DNA of 64,000 nt from Maritalea mediterranea (GCF_021568695.1 NZ_JAKGTI010000001.1:1736001-1800000); one strand, 5' to 3'; counted from the stretch's first letter, positions 38,664-49,324 are shown. Made by a program: numbers and translations. Notes: generated by a model from the letters alone, not told the origin.

Positions 38664-40292
38664 CTAAACCAAACGACTCTGCTCAAGCGCAGCGTGCACA
38701 AACGAGCGGAATAAAGGATGCGGTTCGAACGGACGTGATTTCAGTTCCGGGTGGAACTGCACGCCGATAAACCAGGGATGATCGGTGCGCTCCACAATCT
38801 CAGGCAACTCGCCGTCTGGCGAAAGGCCAGAGAACAGAAGACCATTTGATTCAAGCACCTTGCGATAGTCCATATTGACTTCCCAGCGGTGACGATGACG
38901 TTCTGAGATACGGGTTGACCCATAAATATCGGCAACACGGGAGCCGCGCACCAATTGCGCTTCAAAAGCCCCGAGCCGCATGGTGCCGCCCAAATCACCT
39001 TCCTGGCTGCGCTTTTCCAACGCATTGCCCTTCATCCATTCGGTCATCAAGCCAACAACCGGCTCTTTGGCAGGGCCAAACTCTGTTGACGAGGCATTTT
39101 TGATCCCGGCCGTGTTGCGCGCGGCTTCAACGCAAGCCATTTGCATGCCGAAACAAATGCCGAAATATGGCACATCACGAATACGGGCAAATTTCGCTGC
39201 AGCAATCTTACCTTCTGCACCGCGCTCACCAAAGGCACCGGGCACCAAAATGCCATGCACACCTTCAAGGTAGGGCGATGGATCGTCCTGCTCGAACAGC
39301 TCGGCATTTACCCATTGCACATTCACCTTGACCTGATTGGCAATGCCACCATGCACCAAAGCCTCATTAAGCGACTTATAGGCGTCGAGCAATTCAGTAT
39401 ATTTGCCCACCACCGCAATGGTCACTTCCCCATCCGGGTTGTGAATACGTTTGGAAATCTCTCGCCATTTGCCCATATCGGGCGCTGGGGCATCTTCAAT
39501 GCCAAACGCTGCCAAAACTTCGGTGTCCAGACCCTCATCATGATAGGCCACCGGCACATCATAAATGCTTTTGACATCGAGAGCCTGAATAACTGCCGTT
39601 TCCCGAACATTACAGAACAAAGAAAGTTTGCGCCGTTCGCTCTGGGGAATTTCGCGATCGCACCGCACAAGCAAAATATCTGGCTGGATACCGATCGAGC
39701 GCAGCTCTTTCACCGAGTGCTGCGTTGGTTTGGTTTTTAGCTCACCAGCGCTGGGGATATAGGGCATCAAAGTCAGATGCATATAAACCGCATCGCCCCG
39801 CGGCAATTCATTGCCCAATTGGCGAATGCTTTCAAAAAACGGCAACGCTTCAATGTCTCCCACCGTGCCGCCAATTTCACACAGCACAAAGTCGAAATCA
39901 TCATTATCGGCCAGAACAAAATTTTTGATCTCGTCCGTCACATGCGGGATCACCTGCACTGTGGCGCCCAAATAGTCGCCGCGCCGTTCCCGCGCAATTA
40001 TGTTTTGATAAATCCGACCTGTGGTGATGTTATCCTGCTGGTTCGCCGACCGTCCGGTAAACCGCTCATAATGCCCAAGATCAAGGTCCGTTTCTGCCCC
40101 GTCATCGGTGACAAAAACTTCACCATGCTGATAAGGAGACATGGTGCCCGGGTCCACGTTGAGATAGGGATCCAGCTTTTTCAAACGCACCTTATAGCCG
40201 CGCGCCTGAAGCGCTGCGCCAAGTGCGGCCGAAGCCAGCCCTTTACCCAAAGAGGAAACCACGCCACCAGTGATGAATATATACCGTGCCAT
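38664..40292 (-). CDS. pyrG: CTP synthase
   Basis: A 542-residue enzyme forming CTP from UTP, ATP and glutamine. The synthase domain (about 1-270) begins with [20 protein letters not shown] and includes the [14 protein letters not shown] region. The C-terminal class I glutamine amidotransferase domain has the nucleophile in [17 protein letters not shown] and the His-Glu pair in [12 protein letters not shown]. The length is typical. It lies downstream of secG after a terminator, and upstream of the DUF4169 gene. Confidence 0.98.
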   Translation of the reverse strand: MARYIFITGGVVSSLGKGLASAALGAALQARGYKVRLKKLDPYLNVDPGTMSPYQHGEVFVTDDGAETDLDLGHYERFTGRSANQQDNITTGRIYQNIIARERRGDYLGATVQVIPHVTDEIKNFVLADNDDFDFVLCEIGGTVGDIEALPFFESIRQLGNELPRGDAVYMHLTLMPYIPSAGELKTKPTQHSVKELRSIGIQPDILLVRCDREIPQSERRKLSLFCNVRETAVIQALDVKSIYDVPVAYHDEGLDTEVLAAFGIEDAPAPDMGKWREISKRIHNPDGEVTIAVVGKYTELLDAYKSLNEALVHGGIANQVKVNVQWVNAELFEQDDPSPYLEGVHGILVPGAFGERGAEGKIAAAKFARIRDVPYFGICFGMQMACVEAARNTAGIKNASSTEFGPAKEPVVGLMTEWMKGNALEKRSQEGDLGGTMRLGAFEAQLVRGSRVADIYGSTRISERHRHRWEVNMDYRKVLESNGLLFSGLSPDGELPEIVERTDHPWFIGVQFHPELKSRPFEPHPLFRSFVHAALEQSRLV

Positions 40293-40349
40293 GGGCTTTT
40301 ACCTTACTACTGAACGGCCATGATTCGAAGCCGTAAAATTGCACATATC

Positions 40350-40381
40350 CAAAAAAAGACGGGGGATAAAACCCCCCGTCT
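40350..40381 (-). terminator. Intrinsic terminator after secG
   Basis: On the minus strand AGACGGGGG and CCCCCGTCT form a 9-bp stem around a 7-base loop, followed by TTTTTTT. It lies 25 nt after the secG stop, between secG and pyrG, so pyrG needs its own promoter or read-through. Confidence 0.9.
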
Positions 40382-40405
40382 GATCATTCCAAATTTTTCA
40401 ACAGC

Positions 40406-40813
40406 TTACTGAGAAGGTGTTTCGGATGACTCGTCCGGTGCCGCCTCATTATTTGTCGGCACGGGCAGATCCAGCTCGTTTTCGTTGGCCGGTGTGTCCC
40501 CTTGCAGATTGTTCAGGGCATCAAGCACTGTCACGTCGCCGTCAGTCTGGTCTGTCGCCCGTTCCAAGATGCTGTCGGCACGATTGTCCAACTGCCCCAA
40601 AACGGTCAAGCCAATCGATGTCGCGAAAAACAGCGCCGCCAAAATGCCGGTCGTCCGGGTCAAGAGGTTCGCCGATGAGCGCGCAGACATAAAGCCCCCG
40701 CCGCCACCGCCACCGCCCATGCCGAGCGCGCCGCCTTCAGAGCGTTGCATCAAAATTACTGCAATCAGCGCCACCACAATAAAAAGGTGAGCTACGATCA
40801 ATACTGTTTCCAT
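40406..40813 (-). CDS. secG: Preprotein translocase subunit SecG
   Basis: A 135-residue accessory subunit of the SecYEG channel. The first membrane helix (residues 3-22) is followed by the conserved QRSEGGALGMGGGGGGGGFM loop and RSSANLLTRTT, then the second helix (about 50-72). The C-terminal 60 residues are an acidic, Asn/Glu/Pro-rich low-complexity tail, as in other alphaproteobacterial SecG proteins. It lies between tpiA and pyrG, the conserved tpiA-secG-pyrG order. Confidence 0.94.
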   Translation of the reverse strand: METVLIVAHLFIVVALIAVILMQRSEGGALGMGGGGGGGGFMSARSSANLLTRTTGILAALFFATSIGLTVLGQLDNRADSILERATDQTDGDVTVLDALNNLQGDTPANENELDLPVPTNNEAAPDESSETPSQ

Positions 40814-40913
40814 GGTGAAAACACTTATCTGTTGAATGTCAAATCAGCGTGCGTTCTACACATTATGTCAGCAATTGGCTAGACAAAATTGGCGTTTTTT
40901 TGTTGTCGCCGAT

Positions 40914-41666
40914 TTAAAGCGCCGCAACGATCCCTAAAAAGCTCTCCGCTTTTAGGCTTGCGCCACCAACCAATGCGCCATCCACATCCTGCGTGTGCAG
41001 CAATGTATTGGCATTTTCCGGCTTGACTGATCCGCCATACAAAATTTCGATTGTGTGGCCGCGGTCACCAAATTTATCCACCAATGTCTTGCGCAACGCC
41101 ATGTGCATTTCCGCCACATCATCTGCGGATGCGGTCTTGCCAGTGCCAATTGCCCAGATTGGCTCATAGGCAATGGCAATCTCGCCATCCTTACTCAAAC
41201 GATCCGGTGTCGAATCAGCAATTTGCTGGGTCACAAAGCCAATCGCTTCACCTTTTTCGCGCTGTTCAAGCGTTTCACCGCAACAGATTATCGGTTTAAT
41301 TCCCTGTTCCAGCGCCGCTTCGGCCTTGGCTTTAACCGCTTCGTTGCTTTCATTATGGCCCTCGCGCCGCTCGGAATGGCCGACAATAACAAAGCTTCCG
41401 CCCAAATCTGCAATCATCTGCGCACTGATGTCACCGGTAAAGGCACCGCTTGTGGCACTGTGGCAATCCTGCGCCCCAATGTGCAGAGCATCGCCCGCCA
41501 CAGCTCTCGCACCTGCCAAAAGAGTTGCTGGCGGGCATATCAAAAAAGTGCCCTTGTCAGCATAGTCGCCAACTTTTGCAGCAATTTGCTCAATTTCCTT
41601 CAGCGCAGCTTGCACGCCATTCATTTTCCAGTTGCCAGCGATCAATTTTTTGTTTTTTTCTGTCAT
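40914..41666 (-). CDS. tpiA: Triosephosphate isomerase
   Basis: A 250-residue glycolytic enzyme interconverting dihydroxyacetone phosphate and glyceraldehyde 3-phosphate. It has the N-terminal LIAGNWKMNG, the catalytic His in VIVGHSERR, the catalytic Glu in AYEPIWAIGTG, and the phosphate loop GGSVKPEN. The ORF extends 18 codons further upstream, but ATG 41666 is the start because GGAAAGG lies just ahead and MTEKNKKLIAGNW is the normal N terminus. It is divergent from the PpiD-like gene; their promoters share about 140 bp. Confidence 0.97.
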   Translation of the reverse strand: MTEKNKKLIAGNWKMNGVQAALKEIEQIAAKVGDYADKGTFLICPPATLLAGARAVAGDALHIGAQDCHSATSGAFTGDISAQMIADLGGSFVIVGHSERREGHNESNEAVKAKAEAALEQGIKPIICCGETLEQREKGEAIGFVTQQIADSTPDRLSKDGEIAIAYEPIWAIGTGKTASADDVAEMHMALRKTLVDKFGDRGHTIEILYGGSVKPENANTLLHTQDVDGALVGGASLKAESFLGIVAAL

Positions 41667-41805
41667 GTCGACCTTTCCAAGAACCAAAATTAAGTTTAAC
41701 CCCAGATTCAACTCTTTCAACGTCTTGCGATTTTTGGTCCACCCTGTCTATTATGCGCCGCTCGAGACCAGGGTTCCGAAACAGCAAACAAAAAACGGAT
41801 AGACT

Positions 41806-43677
41806 ATGCTTGATACCTTAAAACGCTACTCCAACACATGGGTGGCTAAGATTCTGATGGCCCTTCTTATTTTAAGCTTTGGCTTGTTCGGTATCGCAAA
41901 TGTCTTCACAAATCTAGGCACCAGCTCTGTGGCGCGTGTAGGCAATCAGTCTATATCCGCGGTCGAGTTTGATCGCGCCTATCGCAGCCAGCTCAATAAT
42001 ATTGCCCGGCAAACCGGCCGTCAGCCCTCACCTGAAGAGGCAATGGCGTTTGGCATCCCGGGCTCTGTGCTCAATCAGTTGGCCTCCAACGCAGCGCTTG
42101 ACCAAATGGTGGAAGATTTCGGTGTTGGTGCATCTGACGAGATGGTGTCCGAAATGATCGCGCAAGACCCGAATTTCGCCACCACACTGGGCGTGTTTGA
42201 CCGTCAGCAATTCACCCAGATGCTGCGCCAGAACGGCTATACAGAAAGCGAATATATTGAAGCGCAAGCCGAATCCGTGCAGCGCTCGCAAGTGATCCGT
42301 GGCTTGTTTGGCGGTGCAATGGCACCCAAAACCATCCTGCAAATCACCAACCGTGTGCAGAACGATAGCCGCACGATTGATTATTTCACCATTTCAAACA
42401 ATGTGCTTGATCCGATCGATCCGCCAACCGAAGACCAGTTGGTGAGCTATTTGGAAGAAAATCAGGCGCAATATCGCGCAGAGGCGAAAAAGAAAATTGA
42501 AGTGCTGGTGCTCACCCCGGAAAGCTTGGCCCGGTCGCTTGAGCCCACAGAAAGCGAGTTGCGCGCCGAATATGAACAGGCTGGTGATCAACTTACAAGT
42601 GATGAAACCCGCAATGTTACCCTTTGGCGCCTGAGAGATGACAGCCAGGCCGACACACTGGTGCAAGGCATTGCACAGGGCCAGTCACTGGATCAGATCC
42701 TAGCCGCCAACAATTTCGGAATCACCGCCACCCCATTGGGCCAAGTGAGCCGCGGTGATATTGAAAATGAAGCCATTGCCAGCGCCGCGTTCGATGGCGA
42801 CAAGGGCTTGACCATCGCCGACACGGCAGATGGCAAGGTGGCCGTCATGGTGCGCAATATTGTCCCGGCCGAGCAACTCTCTTTTGAAGAGGCTCGCGAC
42901 CAGCTTGTTGCAAATGTTGCTGCCGATCAGGCCCGGGATATCATCATCGACAAGATTGATGAGATCGAGGAACAACGCGCCACGCTCCGCCCCATCAGCG
43001 AAATCGCCGCGGATGTGGGACTGGAGACACAAACCGTCGAAATCACCCGATCCGGCGAGGGCTTGGACACGGTCAACGACCTGCCGCAAGATGGGCAGCA
43101 ACGCCTGCTGACCGCCATCAATAATGCGGAACAGGATGCGCTGCTCCCCGCGGTAACCATCGGCGGCAATGCCATGGCTTGGTTTGATTTGCTGGAAGAA
43201 ACACCTGCCCGCGACCTGACACTTGACGAAGTGCGCGACGAACTGGAAACCGCCTGGATGGAAGATCAGCGTGCCCAAGCTTTGGCCGAAAAAGCCAGTG
43301 AATTGGCGTCACGAGTAGAGCAAGGCACGCCGATTTTTGATGTGGCGTCAGAGGTCGGGCAAATTGCCCAACCATCCTTGCCCCTCACCCGTCGTGGCGA
43401 CGGCTCCTTCATCACCGCCAATGTGGCCTCTGCGGCCTTCTCTGGCGGCGAAGGACATGCAGATGCAGTGCGGCTTCAGGATGGCACCTATCTGGTGTTC
43501 CAGGTCACTGGCGTCACACCGGCTGAGCCAATTGAAGTAACGCAGGACAATCTGTCCAGCGTCTCAGATAATGTCGCCGACGATCTCTATCAGCAGTTTA
43601 TCACCGCACGTCGGGATGATTTGGGCGTGAACATCAATCAGGGCACACTCAATCAGATACTGTCTCTCGACCAATAA
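41806..43677 (+). CDS. PpiD-like periplasmic peptidyl-prolyl isomerase/foldase
   Basis: A 623-residue membrane-anchored chaperone. One membrane helix (about residues 15-35, ILMALLILSFGLFGIANVF) is followed by a SurA_N-type region (VGNQSISAVEFDRAYRSQL...) and a parvulin-like PPIC region in the middle, which is weakly conserved. The C-terminal part is helical. It helps fold secreted proteins after they leave Sec. It is the first gene of the run leading into trpE (14 nt gap), an arrangement found in many Rhizobiales. The parvulin active-site residues could not be confirmed. Confidence 0.88.
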   Translation: MLDTLKRYSNTWVAKILMALLILSFGLFGIANVFTNLGTSSVARVGNQSISAVEFDRAYRSQLNNIARQTGRQPSPEEAMAFGIPGSVLNQLASNAALDQMVEDFGVGASDEMVSEMIAQDPNFATTLGVFDRQQFTQMLRQNGYTESEYIEAQAESVQRSQVIRGLFGGAMAPKTILQITNRVQNDSRTIDYFTISNNVLDPIDPPTEDQLVSYLEENQAQYRAEAKKKIEVLVLTPESLARSLEPTESELRAEYEQAGDQLTSDETRNVTLWRLRDDSQADTLVQGIAQGQSLDQILAANNFGITATPLGQVSRGDIENEAIASAAFDGDKGLTIADTADGKVAVMVRNIVPAEQLSFEEARDQLVANVAADQARDIIIDKIDEIEEQRATLRPISEIAADVGLETQTVEITRSGEGLDTVNDLPQDGQQRLLTAINNAEQDALLPAVTIGGNAMAWFDLLEETPARDLTLDEVRDELETAWMEDQRAQALAEKASELASRVEQGTPIFDVASEVGQIAQPSLPLTRRGDGSFITANVASAAFSGGEGHADAVRLQDGTYLVFQVTGVTPAEPIEVTQDNLSSVSDNVADDLYQQFITARRDDLGVNINQGTLNQILSLDQ

Positions 43678-43691
43678 AGTAGGGCAAAAAA

Positions 43692-45200
43692 ATGCAAAAT
43701 ACTGACTATGCCGCCTTCGCTTCAATTTATGAAAAAGGCGGCAGTCAGATTATGTGGCGTCGCATTGTTGCCGATCTGGAAACCCCGATCGGCACCTATT
43801 TGAAGCTGGCGGCGGGACGTAAAAATACATTTTTGCTTGAATCGGTCCATGGTGGCGCCACCCGCGGGCGTTATTCCATGATTGGCATGGAGCCCGACCT
43901 GCTGTTCCGCATTGATCGCGGCAAAGCGGCGGTGAACCGCAATCCGAAATTCCAGCCCGACCAGTTTGAGCCGATGTCGGGCAAACCGCTCGATGCTTTG
44001 CGGGAAATCCTTGCGGAATCTGCGCTAGAAATTCCATTGGACCTACCCCCCATGTCGGCGGGCATCTTTGGCTATCTCGGCTATGACATGGTGCGGGAAA
44101 TGGAAGATATTCCTGACACCAAGGAAGACACCATCGGCGCACCAGATGCCTTGCTGATGCGCCCCTCCATCCTCGCCGTGTTCGACACCATCAAGGACGA
44201 ACTCTATTTCGCCACGCCCGTTCGACCACAAGCGGACGTGACGGCCAAAATGGCCTTCGAAACGGCGAATGCGCGGCTGGATGATGCCACTCAGCGGCTG
44301 AATGAGCCGGTACAACGTGGCGGCACCGAAGAGAAAAGTGCTGACCTCAATTTTGAGTCCAACACCACGCCCGACCAGTTCAAACAGATTGTGGCGAAGG
44401 CCAAGGACTATATCGTGGACGGCGATATTTTTCAGGTGGTCCTGTCGCAACGCTTTACTGCAGATTTCACGCTGCCGCCTGTCGCGTTCTATCGCGCCCT
44501 GCGCCGCACCAACCCTTCGCCCTACATGTATTTCCTCGATTTTGAAGGCTTTGCCATTGCGGGCTCCAGCCCTGAAATTCTGGTGCGGGTGCAGGATGAA
44601 AAAGTCTCCATTCGTCCCATCGCCGGTACCCGCAAGCGCGGTTCAACCCCGGAGCGGGATCGCGAATTGGCCGACGAACTGCTGAATGACCCAAAAGAAC
44701 TGGCAGAACATCTAATGCTGCTCGATCTGGGCCGCAACGATGTGGGGCGCGTGGCGGAAATCGGCTCTGTGGAAGTCACAGACAGCTTTTTCCTCGAATA
44801 TTATTCCCACGTTATGCACATCGTCTCAAACGTTGAGGGCAAGCTGAAAAAGGGCCTCGATAATATCGATGCGCTGTCCGGCGGCTTCCCGGCCGGTACT
44901 GTGTCTGGTGCACCCAAAGTCCGCGCCATGGAGATCATCGATGAGCTGGAAAAACACCGTCGCGGCATCTATGCGGGCTGCGTGGGCTATTTCAGTGCCG
45001 ATGGTTGGATGGATACCTGTATCGTTCTACGCACCGCGGTCATCAAAGACGGCAAAATCCATGTGCAGGCTGGTGCCGGGATTGTGGCCGACAGCGACCC
45101 GAAGCTGGAACAGCTCGAATGCGAAAACAAAGCGCGTGCGCTCGTCAGCGCCGCCCATGAAGCCTTGCGCTATGCGGATGAAGCGGAGATCGGCCAATGA
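43692..45200 (+). CDS. trpE: Anthranilate synthase component I
   Basis: A 502-residue enzyme making anthranilate from chorismate, the first step to tryptophan. The N-terminal domain carries LLESVHGGATRGRYSMIG, which includes the feedback-binding LLES motif. The chorismate-binding domain shows QVVLSQRF, RRTNPSPYMYFLDF, PIAGTRKRG, LDLGRNDVGRV and GTVSGAPKVRAM. In contrast to several other Rhizobiales with a fused trpEG, here trpE and trpG are separate genes overlapping by 4 nt. There is no room for a leader peptide upstream, so classical attenuation is unlikely. Confidence 0.98.
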   Translation: MQNTDYAAFASIYEKGGSQIMWRRIVADLETPIGTYLKLAAGRKNTFLLESVHGGATRGRYSMIGMEPDLLFRIDRGKAAVNRNPKFQPDQFEPMSGKPLDALREILAESALEIPLDLPPMSAGIFGYLGYDMVREMEDIPDTKEDTIGAPDALLMRPSILAVFDTIKDELYFATPVRPQADVTAKMAFETANARLDDATQRLNEPVQRGGTEEKSADLNFESNTTPDQFKQIVAKAKDYIVDGDIFQVVLSQRFTADFTLPPVAFYRALRRTNPSPYMYFLDFEGFAIAGSSPEILVRVQDEKVSIRPIAGTRKRGSTPERDRELADELLNDPKELAEHLMLLDLGRNDVGRVAEIGSVEVTDSFFLEYYSHVMHIVSNVEGKLKKGLDNIDALSGGFPAGTVSGAPKVRAMEIIDELEKHRRGIYAGCVGYFSADGWMDTCIVLRTAVIKDGKIHVQAGAGIVADSDPKLEQLECENKARALVSAAHEALRYADEAEIGQ

Positions 45201-45802
45201 ACAAGATTCTTGTGATCGATAATTATGACAGCTTCACCTACAATCTGGTGCATCTGATCGGCTCGGTAGACCCGAATATCGAGGTCTACCGCAACGACAA
45301 AATCACCAGTGATGAGATCGCTGAAAAAGCGCCAAAGGCCATTGTTCTTTCACCGGGTCCTAAAACCCCGAATGATGCAGGCATCTGCCTTGAAGTGGTG
45401 GAACGCTTTGGCAGTGAAATCCCCATTTTCGGCGTTTGCTTAGGCCACCAATCCATCGGCCAGGTGTTCGGTGCTGATGTCGTACATGCGCGGCGCCTGA
45501 TGCACGGCAAAACCAGCAAGGTGCGCCACAATGGCGAGGGACTTTTCAAAGGATTGAACCAGGATGGGATTGTGGCCACCAGATATCACTCCCTCACCCT
45601 TGACCCCGATACCATTGGCGATCATCTTGAAGTCACCGCGAAATCTGACGATGGCATGATTATGGCCGTAGCCCACAAAAGCTTGCCAATTCATTCGGTG
45701 CAATTCCACCCGGAAAGCATCGCATCGGAAAGCGGTGCGCAAATGATCAGCAATTTTTTGGAAATTGCCGACGCGTTCAACAAGAGTGCCGAGCGAGGAT
45801 AA
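45197..45802 (+). CDS. trpG: Anthranilate synthase component II (glutamine amidotransferase)
   Basis: A 201-residue class I amidotransferase supplying ammonia to TrpE. The N-terminal LVIDNYDSFTYNLVH, the nucleophile Cys in GVCLGHQSIGQ (near residue 80) and the His-Glu pair in HPESIASE (near 172) are intact. The ATG overlaps the trpE stop (ATGA), so the two subunits are translated together. In many bacteria the same TrpG-type protein also serves aminodeoxychorismate synthase; no pabB was seen here. Confidence 0.97.
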   Translation: MNKILVIDNYDSFTYNLVHLIGSVDPNIEVYRNDKITSDEIAEKAPKAIVLSPGPKTPNDAGICLEVVERFGSEIPIFGVCLGHQSIGQVFGADVVHARRLMHGKTSKVRHNGEGLFKGLNQDGIVATRYHSLTLDPDTIGDHLEVTAKSDDGMIMAVAHKSLPIHSVQFHPESIASESGAQMISNFLEIADAFNKSAERG

Positions 45803-45803
45803 A

Positions 45804-46826
45804 ATGACGATCAAACCCATTTTGAACAAACTTGCTGACGCTCAAGATTTGACCATGGACGAAATGCGCCAGGCGATGAATGTGATCATGTCCGGTGACG
45901 CCACCCCCTCTCAAATTGGCGCTTTTCTCATGGGCCTGCGGGTCAAAGGCGAAACCGTGGAAGAAATCGCAGGTGCGGTATCGATTTTGCGGGAAAAAAT
46001 GACACGCGTCGATGCGCCGGATAACGCCATTGATATTGTCGGCACCGGCGGAGATGGCGTGGGCACCTACAATATCTCAACCGCCGCCTCGATCATTGTG
46101 GCCTCAAGCGGCACCCCAGTGGCCAAACATGGCAACAAGGCCCTCTCCTCGCGCTCTGGCAGCTCTGAGGCATTACAGATGCTTGGTGTCGAGCTGGACC
46201 TGAAAGCCAGCCAGATCGGCGAATGCATCAAGCAGGCGGGCATTGGCTTTATGTTTGCCCCCAACCATCATGCCGCTATGCGTTTTGTCGGCCCGTCCCG
46301 CCAGGAAATGGGCGTGCGCACCCTCTTCAACATTTTAGGTCCGCAATCCAACCCGGCTGGCGTCAAACAATATCTGCTCGGCGTTTATGACAAAAAATGG
46401 GTCCGCCCGGTGGCCGACGCGCTCTTGAAAAACGGGGCCACCTCCGCCTGGGTGGCGCATGGCAGCGATGGCTTGGACGAACTCACCACGACGGGTCATT
46501 CCTTTGTGGCGGAGATCAAAGACGGCAAAGTGCGCGAGTTTGAAGTCAGCCCTGAAGATGGCGGCCTGCCCGTGGCCAAGCTTGCCGATTTGCTGGGCGG
46601 CACACCGGAAGCAAACGCTGCGGCCATGCGTAAATTATTTGATGGCGAAAAATCGGCTTATCGTGACGTCGCCCTCTTCAACGCCGCCGCCGCCTTTATC
46701 GTGACGGGGCAGGCAAATGATTTGAAAACCGGGGTGAAACTGGCTTCGGAGCTGGTGGATAGCGGCAAGGCAAAAGCCAAATTGGATGAGCTGGTGACTG
46801 TTTCAAACGGAGTGGCGCAATCGTGA
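45804..46826 (+). CDS. trpD: Anthranilate phosphoribosyltransferase
   Basis: A 340-residue enzyme joining anthranilate and PRPP. It has [17 protein letters not shown] for the PRPP site, [17 protein letters not shown], and [15 protein letters not shown]. The ORF extends 13 codons upstream into trpG, but ATG 45804 is the start: it lies 1 nt after the trpG stop, GAGCGAGG is just ahead, and [10 protein letters not shown] is a normal TrpD N terminus. It overlaps trpC at GTGA. Confidence 0.97.
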   Translation: MTIKPILNKLADAQDLTMDEMRQAMNVIMSGDATPSQIGAFLMGLRVKGETVEEIAGAVSILREKMTRVDAPDNAIDIVGTGGDGVGTYNISTAASIIVASSGTPVAKHGNKALSSRSGSSEALQMLGVELDLKASQIGECIKQAGIGFMFAPNHHAAMRFVGPSRQEMGVRTLFNILGPQSNPAGVKQYLLGVYDKKWVRPVADALLKNGATSAWVAHGSDGLDELTTTGHSFVAEIKDGKVREFEVSPEDGGLPVAKLADLLGGTPEANAAAMRKLFDGEKSAYRDVALFNAAAAFIVTGQANDLKTGVKLASELVDSGKAKAKLDELVTVSNGVAQS

Positions 46827-47626
46827 GCGTAGATATTCTCAAAAAAATCGAACTCTATAAGCGCGAAGAAATTGCGGCCGCTCAAGCGGAAAAACCCTTG
46901 GCCGAAATCGAAGCCATTGCCAGAGACCAATCCGCCCCGCGTGGCTTTCTTTCTGCTCTTAAAGCGAAAAAGAAAGCCGAAGAAATTGGCCTGATCGCTG
47001 AAATTAAAAAGGCAAGCCCGTCCAAAGGCTTGATCCGCGAGGATTTTAACCCGCCTGCACACGCCAAAGCCTACAAGGCTGGTGGGGCAGCTTGCCTGTC
47101 GATCTTGACCGACACGCCCTCTTTCCAAGGCGCACCAGACTTCATGATCGAGGCCCGTGCCGCCGTCGACCTGCCCGTCTTGCGCAAGGACTTTATGTTC
47201 GAGCCTTATCAGATCGCCGAAGCGCGCGCCTGGGGCGCGGACTGTATCCTGATTATTATGGCAGCCCTCAATGATGATGACGCCCTGCGCCTTACAGAAA
47301 CGGCACTAGATTGGGGTATGGACGCACTGATCGAAGTGCACGACGCTGAAGAGCTGGATCGGGCGCTGAAACTGCCATCCAAGTTTATCGGCATCAATAA
47401 CCGGAATTTGCGCACGTTTGAGACCACGCTGAACACCACCATCGAACTGGCTAAAAATGTGCCGGATGATTGCCTGCTGGTTAGCGAAAGCGGCATCTTC
47501 TCCTATGATGATGTGCACATGCTGGGCGAAAAGGCCAATGTCAGCACCTTCCTGGTGGGCGAAAGCCTGATGCGTCACGACGATGTGGAAGCGGCGACCC
47601 GTGCATTGCTGACCGGAGTGGAATAA
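46823..47626 (+). CDS. trpC: Indole-3-glycerol phosphate synthase
   Basis: A 267-residue TIM-barrel enzyme closing the indole ring. It shows [18 protein letters not shown] with the catalytic Lys, [34 protein letters not shown] and [18 protein letters not shown]. It starts with GTG at 46823, overlapping the trpD stop (GTGA), and its stop shares one base with the moaC ATG (TAATG). Tight coupling runs through the entire trp-moa segment. No trpF is present here, so it is not fused and must be elsewhere. Confidence 0.97.
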   Translation: MSVDILKKIELYKREEIAAAQAEKPLAEIEAIARDQSAPRGFLSALKAKKKAEEIGLIAEIKKASPSKGLIREDFNPPAHAKAYKAGGAACLSILTDTPSFQGAPDFMIEARAAVDLPVLRKDFMFEPYQIAEARAWGADCILIIMAALNDDDALRLTETALDWGMDALIEVHDAEELDRALKLPSKFIGINNRNLRTFETTLNTTIELAKNVPDDCLLVSESGIFSYDDVHMLGEKANVSTFLVGESLMRHDDVEAATRALLTGVE

Positions 47627-48108
47627 TGCCAGAAGATCGCCTGACGCACTTAAATGAGCAAGGCGAGGCCAATATGGTCGATGTGAGCGGCAAAGCGCCC
47701 ACCAAACGGGTGGCTAAGGCCCAATCTTCCATCACCATGACCCAAGCGGCATTCGACGCGGTCAATCAAGGCGATCTGAAAAAAGGCGATGCGCTTGGCA
47801 CTGCGCGATTGGCCGGCATTATGGCGGCCAAAAAAACGTCAGACCTGATCCCGCTCTGCCATCCACTTATGCTCAACAAGGTTGAGGTGGAGATTACCCC
47901 CGCCAGTGACGCACCGCGTTTTGACATCAACGCCACCGTGTCGGTAGAAGGCAAAACCGGGGTGGAGATGGAAGCACTCACCGCAGCCAGCGTGGCCGCC
48001 CTCACCCTTTATGATATGGCCAAAGCGCTCGACAAAGCCATGGTGATCGGCCCGACCGAATTAGTGGCCAAAAGCGGCGGCAAATCCGGCGATTATCAAC
48101 GGAGCTGA
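47626..48108 (+). CDS. moaC: Cyclic pyranopterin monophosphate synthase MoaC
   Basis: A 160-residue enzyme finishing the first step of molybdopterin synthesis after MoaA. It has the active-site [17 protein letters not shown], the [22 protein letters not shown] helix and [19 protein letters not shown] with the catalytic lysines. The start overlaps the trpC stop by one base. The trpC-moaC-moeA order is a recurrent alphaproteobacterial arrangement and implies cotranscription of tryptophan and Mo-cofactor genes. Confidence 0.98.
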   Translation: MPEDRLTHLNEQGEANMVDVSGKAPTKRVAKAQSSITMTQAAFDAVNQGDLKKGDALGTARLAGIMAAKKTSDLIPLCHPLMLNKVEVEITPASDAPRFDINATVSVEGKTGVEMEALTAASVAALTLYDMAKALDKAMVIGPTELVAKSGGKSGDYQRS

Positions 48109-48109
48109 T

Positions 48110-49324
48110 ATGCAAGATCTCAAGCCTGTGGATGAAGCCCTCGCAGATATCCTGAAGCGCGTCACCCCAACAGCAATTGAAACGATCGCATTGAGCGATG
48201 CATTAAATCGTACGCTTGCCGAACCAGTGATCGCCCGCACCAGCCAGCCGCCCTTCAATGGCTCTGCCATGGATGGCTATGCCCTTAAATCTGCCGACGG
48301 GCAAAGCGGCACAAAACTCAAAAATATCGGCATCGCCGCCGCCGGAACGCCTTTTGACCGCCCGCTGAAGTCCGGCGAATGTGCGCGTATCTATACAGGC
48401 GGTGAGCTGCCCGAGGGCGCCGATAGCGTCATCATGCAGGAAAAAGTGACTGTCGAAGGCGACGAAGTCACTTTAATTGATGATGTGAAAGAGAGCCAGA
48501 ATGTGCGCCTTAAAGGCAACGACTTTGCCAAAGACCAAACCATTCTCGCGCCCGGCAAGTGCCTCAATCCATTCGATCTGTCACTAATCGCTGCTTCCGG
48601 CCATGGCGAGGTCGCAGCCTATCAAAAGCCGCACCTCCATCTGCTCGCCACAGGCGACGAACTGGTGCAGCCGGGCCAACCGCTGGCACCGGGCCAGATC
48701 TATGCCTCCAATGGCTTCGGACTGACGCCACTCTTCGCACAAGCGGGCGCAAAGGTAAAAGATTTTGGCGTCGCCATCGACGAACAGGACAAGCTTGAAG
48801 AAAAGCTGCGCGAAGCCTTAAAGGACGAACCTGAAATTCTGGTCACCACAGGCGGCGCGAGCGTCGGCGATAAGGACTATATGCTACCCGCCCTCAAAGC
48901 GATCGGCGCGGAACTCGATTTCTGGCGCATCGCGGTGCGCCCCGGCAAACCGCTTATGTTTGGACGCTTGGGGGAAACCCTAATTTTTGGCTTGCCGGGC
49001 AATCCCGTTTCCGCCTTGGTCACCGCAACCGTGTTTGTGCTGCCGGCCCTTCGTGCCCTTACCGGTCAACAGCCGGCCGCGCCATTGCTCACATTGCCTC
49101 TAATCGCCGATCTGCCCAAAAACGGCCCGCGACAATTCTATCGTCGTGCCCGCCTGATCAAAGATAGTGGCCACTTATCCGTTGATCCGATTTTGGAAAC
49201 CGATAGCGCCCACCTCTCCTCTATGAGCCTGTGCGATGGCTTTATCGTGCAGCCCGCGTTTGGGGATGCACAAAGCAGCGGCAACTTGATTAGCTTTCTA
49301 CCCATGCCTTGGGCGTTACGCTAA
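48110..49324 (+). CDS. moeA: Molybdopterin molybdenumtransferase MoeA
   Basis: A 404-residue enzyme inserting molybdate into adenylylated molybdopterin. Residues 1-170 form domains I and II (SQPPFNGSAMDGYALKS, ARIYTGGELPEGADSVIMQE). The catalytic MoaB-like domain has LLATGDELVQPG, TTGGASVGDKDYM, RPGKPLMFGRLG and FGLPGNPVSALVT. The C-terminal beta domain is complete. ATG 48110 follows GGAG near the moaC stop. The last 9 nt overlap the convergent GGDEF gene. Confidence 0.97.
   Translation: MQDLKPVDEALADILKRVTPTAIETIALSDALNRTLAEPVIARTSQPPFNGSAMDGYALKSADGQSGTKLKNIGIAAAGTPFDRPLKSGECARIYTGGELPEGADSVIMQEKVTVEGDEVTLIDDVKESQNVRLKGNDFAKDQTILAPGKCLNPFDLSLIAASGHGEVAAYQKPHLHLLATGDELVQPGQPLAPGQIYASNGFGLTPLFAQAGAKVKDFGVAIDEQDKLEEKLREALKDEPEILVTTGGASVGDKDYMLPALKAIGAELDFWRIAVRPGKPLMFGRLGETLIFGLPGNPVSALVTATVFVLPALRALTGQQPAAPLLTLPLIADLPKNGPRQFYRRARLIKDSGHLSVDPILETDSAHLSSMSLCDGFIVQPAFGDAQSSGNLISFLPMPWALR

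Noticed and set aside
43678-43691. trp leader peptide and attenuator
   Set aside because: Only 14 nt separate the PpiD-like gene and trpE, with no Trp-codon-rich small ORF or alternative hairpins.
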